Source: Unio delphinus (taxonomy: Eukaryota; Mollusca; Bivalvia; Unionida; Unionidae). Taken from it: a stretch of DNA of 64,000 nt. Under the pieces are notes generated by a model. It saw nothing but the letters and a program-made list of their open reading frames with translations, did not search any database and was not told the origin of the DNA. The translations under genes were made by a program, and so were the position numbers. Of this stretch, positions 1-19,620 are shown piece after piece; position 1 is the first letter of the stretch; each line of letters begins with the position of its first letter. Location of the stretch: assembly GCA_029339505.1 (NCBI GenBank), contig JAQISU010000134.1:1-64000 (forward strand), read 5' to 3'.

Positions 1-46
1 AGTGATCTGTAACAGAGAGCCCTTTAGACCACTTGTCCACTCATGG
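1..46 (-). mobile_element. SINE tRNA-like head, cut by the window edge
   Basis: The first 46 bases, read on the minus strand, match the tRNA-like head of the full SINEs at 3383 and 40045. The box-A-like segment GGACAAGTGGTCTAAAG is recognisable. The rest of the element would lie to the left of the window. No SINE body is present to the right, as expected if the 5' end lies at about 46. Confidence 0.6.
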
Positions 47-588
47 CCATCTTGCTGGCTGTTTGTGAGTGCCATATAATTAGTATCATGTTAGCACACT
101 GAATTTAAATTTATCATACAAGTAACACATAATTAGATTTCATGACATCATAAATGATATTATTAAGTCATGCAATTGAAAGACATACAAAATATGGATT
201 TCAAATGAATCAAATAATTATTTCATGTCACATGTGCAGTTGGATTTCTAAAATTAGTATTTTTAATAATGCAGTAAATAAAATCTGCATTTATGCTCAT
301 TTCAAAATAAATGAATGAACCTGTCAAATAATTCCAATCAATGCCTAAAACAACGACAGCTTTGTATAAAACAAAACCTTTATCTGCCATAATTTTAATC
401 CCATGCTTCTAACAAATCTTTAATCTCTGACAGCTTTTATGATCTCCACATCACTCAGAGTCATGCATCCAGAGTAAAAAGAGGACACAAATGTGACAGC
501 ACCATGTGTGGCTATCCCTACAAAACCTTTCCAGGAGTTGTGAGTTTTGTAGTTTGAAAAAGCCTTTGATGTAAGCAATAGAGAAATA
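47..588. other. AT-rich sequence with no recognised gene
   Basis: I see no convincing coding region, RNA gene or known repeat between the SINE head and the simple-repeat array. It is ordinary AT-rich intergenic sequence. Confidence 0.5.
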
Positions 589-631
589 TACATACATACA
601 TACATACATACATACATACATACATACACAC

Positions 632-662
<31 letters not shown>

Positions 663-783
663 CATACATACATACATACATGCATGCATGCATGCATGCA
701 TGCATGCATGCATGCATGCATACATACATACATACATACATACATACATACATACATACATACATACATACATACATACACAC

Positions 784-848
<65 letters not shown>

Positions 849-1683
849 TACAAACATGCATGCATGCATGCATGCATACATACATACATACATATATACA
901 TACATACATACATACATACATACATACATACATACATAACCACATAACTAAAGACAGACAGACATACATAACTACATAACTACAGACAGACAGACATACA
1001 TTTTTACATATATATATAAATATATATATACATATAGATATATATATATATACATACATACATACATACATACATACATACATACATACATACATACATA
1101 CATACATACATGCATGCATACATCATAAATACATACATAACTACAGACAAACAGGCATAAATGTATACACACATACATACATACATACATACATACATAC
1201 ATACATACATACATACATAACCACATAACTAAAGACAGACAGACATACATAACTACATAACTACAGACAGACAGACATACATTTTTACATATATATATAA
1301 ATATATATATATATACATACATACATACATACATACATACATACATACATACATACATACATACATGCATGCATACATCATACATACATACATAACTACA
1401 GACAAACAGGCATAAATGTATACACACATACATACATACATACATACATACATACATACATACATACATACATACATACATACATACATACATACATACA
1501 AACAGATAGACAGACAGGCACACATACATACATACATACATACATACAATACAATACAATACAATACAATACAATACAATACAATACAATACAATACAAT
1601 ACAATACATTACAATACAATACAATACAATACAATACAATACAATACAATACAATACAATACAATACAATACAATACAATACA

Positions 1684-1690
<7 letters not shown>
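589..1690. repeat. Compound microsatellite (ATAC/ATGC/ACAAT blocks)
   Basis: Long (ATAC)n tracts are interrupted by (ATGC)n at 678-720 and 856-876, by (AC)n at 831-848, and by short (AT)n tracts near 1010-1050 and 1290-1314. The array ends in a pentamer tract (ACAAT)n from about 1547 to 1687. A segment of about 240 bp containing AACTACAGACAGACAGACAT is itself repeated at about 940 and 1240. The many apparent Cys/Tyr/Val or His/Thr/Tyr reading frames here are products of the tetranucleotide period, not genes. Confidence 0.95.
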
Positions 1691-5210
<3,520 letters not shown>

Positions 5211-5437
5211 ATACCAAAAATCATATAAATATCCATTGATCTTACCTTCTTTGCATTCTTCATGATCTGACTAAAATCTACCCTTTTGGCGACTATACTT
5301 TTTTAATGCTGTCGAATAATAATTACAATAAAATAAAATCATCATAATCTATTTCTCGAATAGAAAAATAAATTATCTAGTGTTGATTTTGGTAAGTTAT
5401 TTTTTTCGTCTGCTATTTTCAAATTATAAAACTAATG

Positions 5438-5511
<74 letters not shown>

Positions 5512-7331
5512 ACAACACAAACACAAACATATACACACACAACACACAACACAACCCAAACACACACACATACACAGAGAGAGAGAGAGAAAGAAAGAGA
5601 GGAGGAGGGTGGGAGGGAGGTAAAGAGAGATAAAGAAAAAGATAAAGGTGGATACAATCATAATACTATTACGGGATTGTCATTGCACTAACCAAAGGAA
5701 TAATTTAACGTAGGGTTGCACAGAGTTATGTCAAATGTTCTTACAAACAAATAATAGGGATTTCATTAATGTTTACCAATCTATGAAATACAGCATTATC
5801 ATGACATAACATAATAATTAATAGATCACATGTTTCTGTCCATATGATACACAAATTGGTGAATTCATTGAAATCATTTCAACGAAAGCAAAAGTTGAAA
5901 TTTCACATGTAAAATTCAAAACCAAAAATGGACCAATGGTCTTTTTGAAGCATCCGATAAAACATTCAGCCAACATCAAAAATAAAACAACAATAAAACA
6001 CAATTACAATATATTTGTGTTATTCTCTATTATCTCAGTCTCCATGTCTTTCTCTTAAACTTTACATGTTTAAGTCCATACTTTACAAATTATGATATAT
6101 TTAACATTAGCATCAGTATTTTCATACTCCAGATACATAAATGATTAATCAACTGCCCTTTTTTGACTATGTTGCACTAGATCTTTTTCTGTGTGCACAA
6201 AATATACATTACCAATCGATACCATGAACTTATATTATTATTGTGTTGTTCTTAAACAGTCAAAGGGTCATAACTCAAAGAGAAGTAAAAAATTTTAAAT
6301 AGTTTCGTTCTATCTTTATTGAAATGAATACAACTTATAAACGCTTTCATTATAATAACACTTAAAAAAGCTTTCATTATAGTACTTAAAGTCTGTTATT
6401 TGTTGAAAGTTTTGAACGATAGATAGGCTTGCTTGCATAGATTGATTTAAATGTTACTGAAAACGATTACAGGTCATCAAGTAGCATTTATAACTACATA
6501 AACCCAACACCATGACAACATTAGAGTCAAACAAACACAAAATATGCGCGCAAATAAATTAGTATATATGCCTTGAACGAGATACATTAGTATTTAAAAT
6601 GTAGGCGAAACTATGACCAACATACACACAAACAAACGTACGTACATACATACATACATACATACATACATACATACATACATACATACATACATACATA
6701 CATACACACATACATTCATACATACATACATACATACATACATACATACATACATACATACATACATACATACATACATACATACATACATACATACATA
6801 CATGAATACATACATACAATGCAATGCAATACAATACAATACAATACAATGCAATGCAATGCAATGCAATGCAATGCAATACAATACAATACAATACAAT
6901 ACAATACAATACAATACAATACAAGGGACCTGAGTGGCCGAGTGGTCTAAAGCGCTCTCCGTTACGGGTCACTGCCATCTGACCTCTCTCTGCGTGGTTT
7001 CAAGTCTGAGATTCGGCTGATGTAGTTATGTGAGAAAGCTTGCCAGTAGCTTCTGGAGGGTCGGTGGCTCTTTCCAGTGGTTTTCCCCGGTTCTTCCTCC
7101 ACCAATAATACTGACCGCCATGTATAGCCTATCGTCTGCGGAAAAATGGCGTCTAACCCCACAACAACAACAACAACAACAACAACATAATGCAACACAA
7201 TACCTATACAACATTCTTCATATATACATGCAAAATGGAGCAATGTCATTGTTGTCATATTATAAAGCTAATGCATCTCTCTCTCTCTATCTGTCTCTCC
7301 CATTCTCTCTCTCTCTTTCTCTCTCTCTACA

Positions 7332-7419
<88 letters not shown>

Positions 7420-8709
7420 ACACACACACACAATACAAACGCATATACTCACACAGACATACACACACAACGCATAATTCACACATACACACACGCACAC
7501 ACACACACGCAGAGAGAGAGAGGAGGGGAGGGAGGGAGCTTTGACGTATGGAGAGAAATAGAGATAGAGAAAAAGATAAACGTGGATACAAAAATAATAA
7601 TCTGACGGTATTGTCATTTCACTAACCAAAGGAATAATTTAACGTAGGATTGCATAGAGGTATGTCAAATGTTCTTACAAACAACAGTAGTGATTGCATT
7701 ATTGTTCTACAATTCATAAAATCCTTGAACCATAATGATATTACATGATAATTAATAGATCACATGTTTCTATCCAAATGACACACAAATTGGTGAATTC
7801 ATTGAAAGCATTTCAACGAAAGCAAAAGTTGAAGGTTCTCATATAAGATTCAGAACCATAAACGGAGCAATAGTCTTTTTGAAGCATCTCATAAAACATT
7901 CAGTAAACATAAAAAACAAAAACCAATATAAAACATAATTACAATCTATTTGTGTTATTTTCTATTCTCTCAATCTCCATGTCTTTCTCTTAAACTTTAG
8001 ATGTTAAAGTCCATACTTTAAAAATTCTGTTATATTTAACAAGAGCATCAGTCTTTTCATACTCCATGTACATAAATTATTAATTAACAGCCCAATGTTT
8101 GGATTATGTTGCATTAGTTGTTTTTTTGTGCAAAAAACATACATTACCAATCGATACTATGAACTTATGCTATTATTGTGTTGTTTTTAAACAGTCAAAG
8201 GCAAAAAACTCAAAGCCAGGTAACAATTTTGAATATTTTCGTTCTATATTCATTGAAATGAATTATACTTCAACATGCGTTGATTATGGTACTTAAAGTC
8301 TGTTATTTGTTAAACATTTTGAAAAAAAGACAAGAGTGCATGAGTAGATTTATTCAAAATGCTCACTCCAACGATTACAGGTCATGCAGTAACTTTTATA
8401 ATTACATTAATGCAACAATATGACAACAACACAATCAAACAAATACCAAATATGCAGGCAAATAAATTAGTATATATGCCCTGAACGAGATACTGTAGTA
8501 TTTGAAATGTAGGTGAAAGCTATGAACAACATACATACATACATACATACATACATACATACATACATACATACATACATACATACATACGTACGTACGT
8601 ACGTACGTACGTACGTACATACATACATACATGCATGCATGCATGCAAACATACATATAATACAATACAATACAATACAATACAATACAATACAATACAA
8701 TACAATACA
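5211..8709. repeat. Higher-order tandem repeat, copy 2 (about 3.5 kb)
   Basis: Copy 2 follows copy 1 directly with the same internal order. The unique cores differ by only occasional substitutions (for example CCATATACAT against CCAGATACAT). The simple-repeat tracts differ strongly in length: the (CT)n(CA)n block is much shorter, and the (AT)n and (ATAC)n tracts are longer. That is the expected pattern of a recent segmental tandem duplication followed by slippage. Confidence 0.9.
6925..7187 (+). mobile_element. tRNA-derived SINE, duplicate of the copy at 3383
   Basis: It is nearly identical to the SINE at 3383 and lies at the equivalent place in the second 3.5-kb repeat, so it was copied with the repeat and did not insert independently. 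The (AAC)n tail is shorter. Confidence 0.85.
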
Positions 8710-8962
8710 GCGGACCTGAGTGGCCAGGTGGTCTAAAGCGCTCTCCGTTACGGGTCACTGCCATCTGTCCTCTCTCTGCCTGGGTTCGAGTCTGAGATTC
8801 GGCTAATGTAATTATGTGAGAAAGCTTGTCAATAGCTTCTGGTGATTCGGTGGTTCTTTCCGATGGTTTTCAAGGGTTCTTAATCCACCAATAATACTGA
8901 CCGCCATGTATAGCTTATCCTCTGCGGAAAAATGGCGTCAAAGCCCACAACAACAACAACTA
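8710..8962 (+). mobile_element. tRNA-derived SINE, older member of the array
   Basis: Same family and same position after an (AATAC)n tract, but more diverged. Its box B, GGGTTCGAGTCTGAG, is closer to the tRNA consensus than in the two copies to its left. The tail is a short (AAC)n run. Flanking sequence on the right retains pentamer-repeat DNA, consistent with insertion inside a pentamer array. Confidence 0.85.
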
Positions 8963-12060
<3,098 letters not shown>

Positions 12061-12276
12061 TACAAATACACATTGATCTTATCTTCTTTGCATTCTTCAT
12101 GATCTTACTTAAAACTGCCTTTTTCGTGACAATACTTATTTAAACCTGCCGAATACAAAATACTATAGTAAATATACTCATAATCTATTTCTCGAAAAGA
12201 AAAATACATGATCCAGTGTTGATTTTGGTAAGTTAGTATTTCTTCTGTTATTTATATATTTAAAAAAAAGAACTAA

Positions 12277-12355
<79 letters not shown>

Positions 12356-12702
12356 TGGACAACATAAACATTTACTGTCACCGACTTGTCATTGTACTAT
12401 CAAACAAAACAATAGTCTTGCTTGCATAGAATTCAAATATTCTTTCTAACGATTACAGGTCATGCAATAAGATTCGTAAACACATAAACACAACATCATG
12501 ACGATATTACAATCAAATAAATTTAAAATATGCAAACAAATAAATAAATACATACATACATACATGCATACATACATACATACATACATACATACATACA
12601 TACATACATACATACATACATACATACATACATACATTCATACATACATACATACATACATACATACATACATACATACATACATACATACATACATACA
12701 TT
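12061..12702. repeat. Truncated satellite unit ending in (ATAC)n
   Basis: A shorter relative of the array unit: the TTGCATTCTTCATGATCTTA landmark, a (CT)n tract at 12,282-12,350, a short piece of core with CGATTACAGGTCATGCA, and an (ATAC)n tract at 12,549-12,700. This is the right edge of the contiguous array. Confidence 0.7.
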
Positions 12703-13170
12703 ATTTGATCTTGTGCCACATTTTGTTGAGTTTGATACTTTACTTTTTTTTGTTAATAGTATGTATGTGTTATTTCGCGAGAAGAGAACTACTTGGTATA
12801 GCACTTAAAAATAGGAAATTTGTCAATCATTTACTCGAATTTGTTTCGAAATATTTTAAAATTATGTTCTCACTATACGCAATGACTAAAACCCTTCTCT
12901 TTCAAAATCTATTTTGCGGAAGATCGAGCGTTCGAACTCTGGCCGAGCCGTACCCCAAAAACGCTAGTAAAAACTACATCGCTTGGAGTTCAGCATTTAC
13001 AGGTTAGTTATTGGACTGGTTGGCATTGTGTCAGGATAAAATGACTTGGTGTAGGTTTCATAGTACATGCATGCAGCATGATGCGCTTGGTCTTCACTTT
13101 AAACTGTCATACCGGGAGACATCGTAATGATATGACTGAAAATTTAATTATTAAAAGCTGCGTTCGAAAT

Positions 13171-13232
<62 letters not shown>

Positions 13233-14409
13233 TACACACACACGCGCGCGCTCGCGGATTGCTATACCTGTGAACCATCCCACTAGGGACCGGATTATGG
13301 ACGCATCCTTAAATAATCATTGAAACAACACATACAGGCTAAATAAGGTGAACATATCCTGTATTGGTGCTCTTTTTACCAACATATTTGCTATACACAG
13401 TACACTAAATGAATTATTGATTGTCAACGTCGATACATTGTGGACACGAAATTGTAGTTATGGACACGATGTTCATAATGCTGTGTGTGTTTCTTATTAT
13501 TGTTGAACCAGTTGTGAACCATGTGTCCACAAATCTGATGAAAAAGTGGTGTATTAATAACAGTATTATAATAAATGACGATTCATATCACTGACTTAGC
13601 GCTATCTTTCGAGGAGATAAAATCTTTAGGAAAAAGTTAGCTTTTGCGACGAAGCTATACCTCTGTTATGAACCGATTACGTTTATCACCATTACAGGTA
13701 GTGTCTTTACGAAGAATAGCACACAATTTAATATGAATGGTAATGGTCGGGATAGGGGGAGCAAGCGAGTGGAAAAGAAAAAAATTCAATTTTGTATGTG
13801 ATGAAAATAAGCGTTTTTCGTGTTGAAATAAGCAATTTCGTAGTGATTTATGAACGTATTTTTACACGCACAGGGGTCTCACTTGAACGAGCGGTTTCAG
13901 ACCCAAGCGCGAATCCCGCTGGAAGTCATATGTTTTCCCCAAATTTCACAAGACTTCCAAACAATTTGAGTTGTAAATTGGAAAGCCAGACGTGTCTGCT
14001 TTTATATACTAAATTTTACTCTAATCAAGTCAAGACCACAGTTAAAACAACTTGCCAAAAGTCCATCAACCGCACATTTGCCTTGGTTTTCTTCATAATC
14101 ATCAGATTTCCGTACCGCCACCCGGTTATGCCATTTATCCCCTTTTCCACTGGGAACTATTTAACTACGCCACCTTAGGCCAGTCAATAAATGTTTTTAC
14201 CCGCGCATTACTCCATTTTAAATGTATATATTTTCCACTATGGACACACAAACGGTATCTACCAAGTCCCTACTTATTGATTCCATTGAGTAATTTACAG
14301 GTTTCCTACCGTAAATACTGCCACCTCAACGACAACACTATTATTATACGCGACTAGGTTTTAATATGGACTATGTTACACCAGGGACAACACAACATAT
14401 ATATCCAAA
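12703..14409. other. Unique-looking intergenic DNA, no recognised gene
   Basis: Several open stretches of 60-170 codons exist (for example around 12,500-13,007 and 13,792-14,357). None shows recognisable domains, and they run into simple repeats. A (CT)n(CA)n tract lies at 13,178-13,245. I see nothing else that I can support. Confidence 0.4.
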
Positions 14410-14722
14410 AAAAATTAATATATATTGCAAGAACGAGAAACGGTAGTATTTAACATCTAGGCGAAACCATTAAAGACAATCCTACATACATACAATAAAA
14501 TACTATACATCATAAAAAGATACATTGTTCATCTCTTCTTCGCGATCTTCGTGAGTTTGCTTTAAATTGCCCATTTCGAGTCTTTACTTATTAATGCTGC
14601 CCAGTATAAATTACAATAGAAAATATACTCATAATCTATTTCTCGAAACGAAAAATATAATTATCCAGTCTTGATATTTGGTAATTTAGTATTTCTTCTG
14701 TTATTTATATATTTTAAAAAAA

Positions 14723-14783
<61 letters not shown>

Positions 14784-15010
14784 ACAACATAAACATTTAC
14801 TGTTAACGTCTTGTCATTGTACAATCAAAAGAAAATAAGCATACGCTTGATTGCGAAGCCTTATTAAATTGTTATTTCTAACGATTACAGGTCATGCTGT
14901 AACATCCAGAATTACATAATCCCAACATGATGGCGACATTTCAGTTTGGTAAATACAAAATATGCCGGCAAAAAGATCAATATAAATGCCTTGCGCAAGA
15001 AAGAGTAGTA
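14410..15010. repeat. Isolated ancient unit of the left-hand satellite
   Basis: Landmarks of the 1-12.7 kb array reappear in order but strongly diverged. They are ACGGTAGTATTTAACATCTA with a vestigial ACATACATACAAT tract, the CATTTCGAGTC segment, AATCTATTTCTCGAAACGAA, a (CT)n tract at 14,727-14,780, and CGATTACAGGTCATGC. About 1.7 kb of other DNA separates it from the array. Confidence 0.65.
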
Positions 15011-15039
15011 TTTAAAGAGTATTCGAAGCGAAGAACTAC

Positions 15040-17420
15040 ATGATTGTCAGAAACTGTGTCAAGAGACGCGATTCATTGAATGAGTTCAATAAATGAATAA
15101 GGAAAGACCGTTAACATTGGTTGATGTGTAACTCTCATTAAATAGTTGTGAAAAGATGTCATGCGTTCCTTTCTACTGAGAAATGCATGATTGAAAGAAT
15201 TTGATCTCAAGGAACTCAACCATCCAATTACACTCATAAGTGCATATGTCTCAACAACAGTGGATGCTAGTGGAACATTAAGTAGCTGTGTAGAGCAATA
15301 TGGGGTTCGTGTCCACTGACAATTGCTTAATTGGCATACTTTGACATCAAGATGCACGAATGGATCTCGGTGTTTCATAAATGCATAAGCATCAAGGAAA
15401 CTTCCCCAAATATGCATTTTAATTGTCAATAAATACTTGTGACGATAAATGAGATGTTAAGGTCTACTGGCAAATGCACGATTACAGCAATTGATGTGCA
15501 TATTGTTTGATAATTGCAACAGCTATGGACAATAAGGTAAAATACGAACAGTCCAATCACTTTAATAAATGCATACGTCTAAGCATAACATTCACAAAAT
15601 TGGATGTTTATTTCTCGTTAATTAGTTGTAAAGAGAAATAAATGGTATCTATCGACAGATGAATACAGAGGCCACAACTTTATGTCAAGAGACAGAAAGT
15701 GCATTTTAGTCATTATAAATTATTGTGCAGATAAATAAAATGCCCCTTTCGACTGACAAATGAATGGTAGTCAGAACTTTGTGTCAAGATACACGAAACG
15801 CACAAATCGCTTCATAAATACTAACGTGTTAATTATTACAGCTTTACTGTACGTTTTGAGCGATCATTAGGCAGATGTAAAAAGAATAAAAAATGCTACA
15901 GTATTCGGACAAATGCATGATCGCCAGAAATTATCTTCAACGGACCAAGTATATCCAATTTGCTTTTTAAATTCATACGTTTAAACAAAACGTGAAGAGA
16001 AGTACGTGTTTATCTGTGATTAAGTAGCAGTGAAGAGACGTAAGGGGTTCCTCGATACTGACAAATGCATGATTGCCAGACATCGGTGTCAAGAGACAAA
16101 AAGCATTAAATATTTTCCATAAGAGCATAAGGTCAAGATACACGAAAAACACAAATTGTTTACTATATACCAACGTGTCAATTATTCGATCAAACATGTG
16201 TAAAAAAAAAATTATAACTTTATACGGACAAATGCATGACTGCCAGAAATGGGTTTCATAAATTTATAAGTACAAACGAAACATTGTGAAAAGTGTAAAT
16301 ATATCTGTCATTTAAAAAAGTTTAAATATATCTGAAGTAATTAAAGACTTTCTTTCTACTGACAAATGATTGCCAGAAATTGGTCTCAAGAGACACGATT
16401 CATTGAATGAGTTATATAAATACATAAATGAGAACATAACGTCCACAAATGTGAATGTGTAACCGTCATGAATAAGTTGTGGAGATGCGTTCCTTTCTGC
16501 TGAGTAATGCATGAATGAACGAAAGTGACTTCAAGGAACTCGAACAATCCAATTACTTTCATTAGTGCATATTTCTCAAGAAATCATTCTTAAAAGTGGA
16601 TGTTAGTGAAACTTGAAGAACGTGTGTTGAGCACTATGTGGTTCGTATCCACTGACGATTGCTTGACTGGAATAATTTGACATAAAGATGCACGAAAGGT
16701 TCTCAGTGTTTTATAAATGCATAAGCCCCTCAAAATGTTAAATAAATGCAAAAGCGTCAAGATGTAGTTCTGAAAATTTCAGATGTAAATGTCATTACGT
16801 AGCATCGAAAGTAATGATAGAGTTCCTTTCTAGTGACAAATGTATGAATATCATAATGTGGATTCAAGAGATTCGAACAAGCCATAGAGTTTCATCAATG
16901 CATAATGGTGAACATCACGTTTTAAAAATTGTACATTTAACTGTCTTGATCTTGTTGCGAAAAAACAAAATGCATATCTCTCGACCGACAAATGCATGAT
17001 TCCCAGCATTTTTGGTAAGAGACATGAATTATGATATGAATTGCATAAATGAATAAGTGTCAACAAAACGTAATTGAATGTAGATGTGTAACTGTCATAA
17101 AGTAGTTGTGATTACATATAATAAGCTCCGTTCAACCGATAGATGCATGACTGCCCAAAACTGACGTGAAGAGATTCGAACAGTCCAAACAGTGTAATAA
17201 GTGATTACATCTAAACACACATTCACAAAAGTGGATGTTTATCTATCGTTAAGTAGTTGTGAAGTGAAATACATGGCAAATATCGATTGACGAATCCATA
17301 CATGCCACAAATTGACGACAAGAAACACGAATGATACAAAGTGTTTCATGAAAGGATTAGAGTTAGTCAATCATTCGCAAACGTGCATTTTAGTTGTTAA
17401 TAAATCCCTATCCAGTGACA
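15040..17420. repeat. Degenerate satellite, about 150-bp period
   Basis: Variants of GACAAATGCATGATTGCCAG recur at roughly 15,180, 15,470, 15,655, 15,760, 15,910, 16,065, 16,230, 16,365, 16,500, 16,840, 16,990 and 17,145. They alternate with variants of CATAAATGCATAAGCGTC and GTTAAGTAGTTGTGAAGAG. The spacing is about 135-165 bp, and copies have diverged by many substitutions and indels. The short reading frames across it are not conserved from copy to copy. Confidence 0.8.
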
Positions 17421-17479
17421 AGCTGATTGTGCGATGGGGGAGTACTACTCTGAACTGTGCTCCAGTTAGAAACCTACTT

Positions 17480-18005
17480 TTGCAAAATTACAGAAGGCCT
17501 TAGAAAAACTGTATGAAGATAAAGACCCATGAAAGGATGGTATCTCAACATAAGTCATCAATTGCGGCTTCAGTATTCCGTTCACACACATGCACTACAT
17601 CCTCTGCCAGTACTGAGATGAGGTAACAATGTCTCAGGACATGATAGAAGCCAACATCGAAACACTGTAGAACAAAGGCGACAAAAGTGACTGCAACAAC
17701 TAATGGGGCATATCCTTTCTCAACATGGTGAGTAAAGTATTCGCAAGCGTCATCCTGAACAGACTGCAGACGCTTACTGACAGAATGTATCCAGAGTTGC
17801 AGTGCTTGTTCCACGCAGAGAGGTCCACATTCGACATGATCTTTTTCATCATGTAACTGCAGGAGAAATGCAGCGAACAACAAAAATACCTCTTCCTGGC
17901 TTTGATAGACCTCACCAAAGCATTCGATCTGGTGAGCAGATACAGACTCTTTGCAATCCTGGCAAAGATTGAATGCCCTTAGATATTTCGTCTCAATAAA
18001 CCTTG
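17480..18005 (+). pseudogene. Non-LTR retrotransposon reverse-transcriptase fragment
   Basis: Conceptual translation gives broken but recognisable RT blocks. They are a DANIVTLYKNKGD-like segment (around 17,640), a NYRGISLL-like segment read as WGISFLNMVSKVFASVILNRLQ (17,704-17,769), ERSTFDMIF (17,819-17,845), and motif A as LALIDLTKAFDLV (17,895-17,933). At least four in-frame stops interrupt it, and both the 5' part and the catalytic second half (YxDD region) are missing. It is a dead fragment of a LINE inserted next to, or within, the degenerate satellite. The clade cannot be assigned by eye. Confidence 0.8.
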
Positions 18006-18019
18006 GCACATACCCGTGT

Positions 18020-18113
18020 TAGCTGAGCCTGAGACTCGAATCTACATACACAGAAGAGTAATGGCAGTAATCCGGAACAGTGAGCTCTTGAGACCACTCG
18101 GCCACTCGGGGAA
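18020..18113 (-). mobile_element. SINE head fragment
   Basis: Read on the minus strand, this is the tRNA-like head of the SINE family described at 3383: CCCGAGTGGCCGAGTGGTC, then a region of about 40 bp, then GATTCGAGTCTCAGGCTC as box B. The body and (AAC)n tail are absent. It abuts the LINE fragment. Confidence 0.7.
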
Positions 18114-18904
18114 CCTCCCAAAATACTAGTAAAATCAGGGATGATTGTGTACCGAAACACGTTTGTGAGTTTGTGTTTGTGTGATTTGGGTTTTTAACGA
18201 AACTTTAACAATTGTTCAGTCATATCGTTACGATGTCTGCAGTATGGCAGTTTTTAGTGATGTCTTGCATTGGGGCATCGTGCCGCAGAGATGAAGCATG
18301 GAGTCTCACACAGTCTCATTATCCTGACACCATGCCGACCAGTACTAGCACTAACCTATTAATGCTGAGCGCCTAGAGTGGCATCTGTTAGTACCGTTTT
18401 TATAAGTTTTTGGTATGACTCAACCGGGATCCAACCGACTTAGAAGTGTATTAATTAAAGTAAATATTACGAATGCAGCTTGTTGGAGATTGTTGCTTTC
18501 ACAACACTTAACGGGCGGATGTGATGAAGGGATAGGGCCAGAACGCTCACTGTTTCTTTTGCCACTGTCCGCCTCCCTCACCACCAAAAGCAATGTGCGT
18601 GAAACTGCTAGAATACTCCTTAGACCCCATTTTAGTAAAGCAACCAAGCATGTAACTCAGAAGGTTTGGAATATATTAATACAATGTATTTGGACCAAAT
18701 ATTTTTTTACAGTAAAGAAACGGAAAAAACGAAAAAAAAAACGTCCATATTTAGTGCATACACTACTTTATCACACATTGAAAATAAATTGTTATATCAT
18801 ATGTATGTCAAATTTACTATTGTAAATATTTTGTCAGATAAATGTTGCTCATACACAAATCGTGGGGTCAGTTTTAAATATGGACCTTCTACGCGCTTTG
18901 TTCT

Positions 18905-19230
18905 GTCGTTAGAAGATTAAACATTTTGATACAAGTGTAATATTTTCTCGAGAAAGACATAAAAATACTGATGTTATTTATGGAACTCAGCAGCATACAC
19001 AAATTCCGAAAGTAATTAGAGATAATTTTAATATTTTAGCTGTATTTAATGGAATTAATACACACACGCTAAGAAATATTCATCAGACCTGGTGTAGTGG
19101 AAATATGGATATAAATAAATTCAAAATTTCTTTTCACGTGCGCAAACAACACCGTATGGTTTTATAACAATAAATCTGCATGACCCCAGGACAAGATATC
19201 GTGTAGGTATCGATAAAATATTTGGCTAAT
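18905..19230 (+). pseudogene. A32-like viral packaging ATPase, C-terminal relic
   Basis: The reading frame from about 18,921 carries FSRERHKNTDVIYGTQQ, then IPKVIRDNFNILAVF, then a region ending near KFKISFH. After a frame change near 19,155 it continues as YGFITINLHDPRTRYRVG and stops. This order (GRHK-D-Q-IPK-RDN-lVvF, then YGFl-iD-RYRxGfd) is the C-terminal half of A32-like packaging ATPases of virus-like elements in invertebrate genomes. Such proteins are motor ATPases that load DNA into capsids. The Walker A part was not found upstream, and VLSLED at 18,902-18,919 could be a degraded Walker B strand. It lies on the opposite strand from, and 9 kb away from, the Polinton relic at 28-38 kb, so it may be a separate insertion. 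No database search was possible. Confidence 0.65.
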
Positions 19231-19320
19231 TTGTACCAGCAGAGAGGGTGCCCCTCGCGTCAGATTGACAAAATAACGATATCCTCTAACTAAATTAAAT
19301 AGATACTATTTGATATATGA

Positions 19321-19620
19321 AACATTGTACATGGCTGCGTCAAGGAAGCACAGATAAATGTTTTAAAAGATGTCGTGGAGAATACTGCAGGAAACAAATA
19401 TATCCTATCAAAGAAACTACATGCTGGTCTTCGATATTGTGTTGGATTCAATGTTGGCATTCGAGGACAATATCGGATGTGTAATGAATGTGGTGGAGAT
19501 AAATACAGAACATTGATGGCGTATTACCGTCGTAGGATCGAAGAAGGGGTTTTGATACCTAGAAAAGAAACCCCTCCAACCGAGGAAGAATATTACTCAA
19601 AGTTAAATATAAAATCTTAG
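19321..19620 (+). CDS. Unknown 80-100 residue ORF beside the ATPase relic
   Basis: An open frame begins after a stop at about 19,317, and the first ATG is at 19,375; it ends at a TAG at 19,618. The predicted product has a balanced, coding-like composition with CNECGGDKYRTLMAYYRRR followed by an acidic, proline-containing tail (PRKETPPTEEEYY). The CxxC could be half of a metal site. I do not recognise the family. Its position about 100 bp after the packaging-ATPase relic on the same strand suggests a gene of the same former virus-like element, but a chance ORF or a host exon cannot be excluded. Confidence 0.35.
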   Translation, partial: NIVHGCVKEAQINVLKDVVENTAGNKYILSKKLHAGLRYCVGFNVGIRGQYRMCNECGGDKYRTLMAYYRRRIEEGVLIPRKETPPTEEEYYSKLNIKS

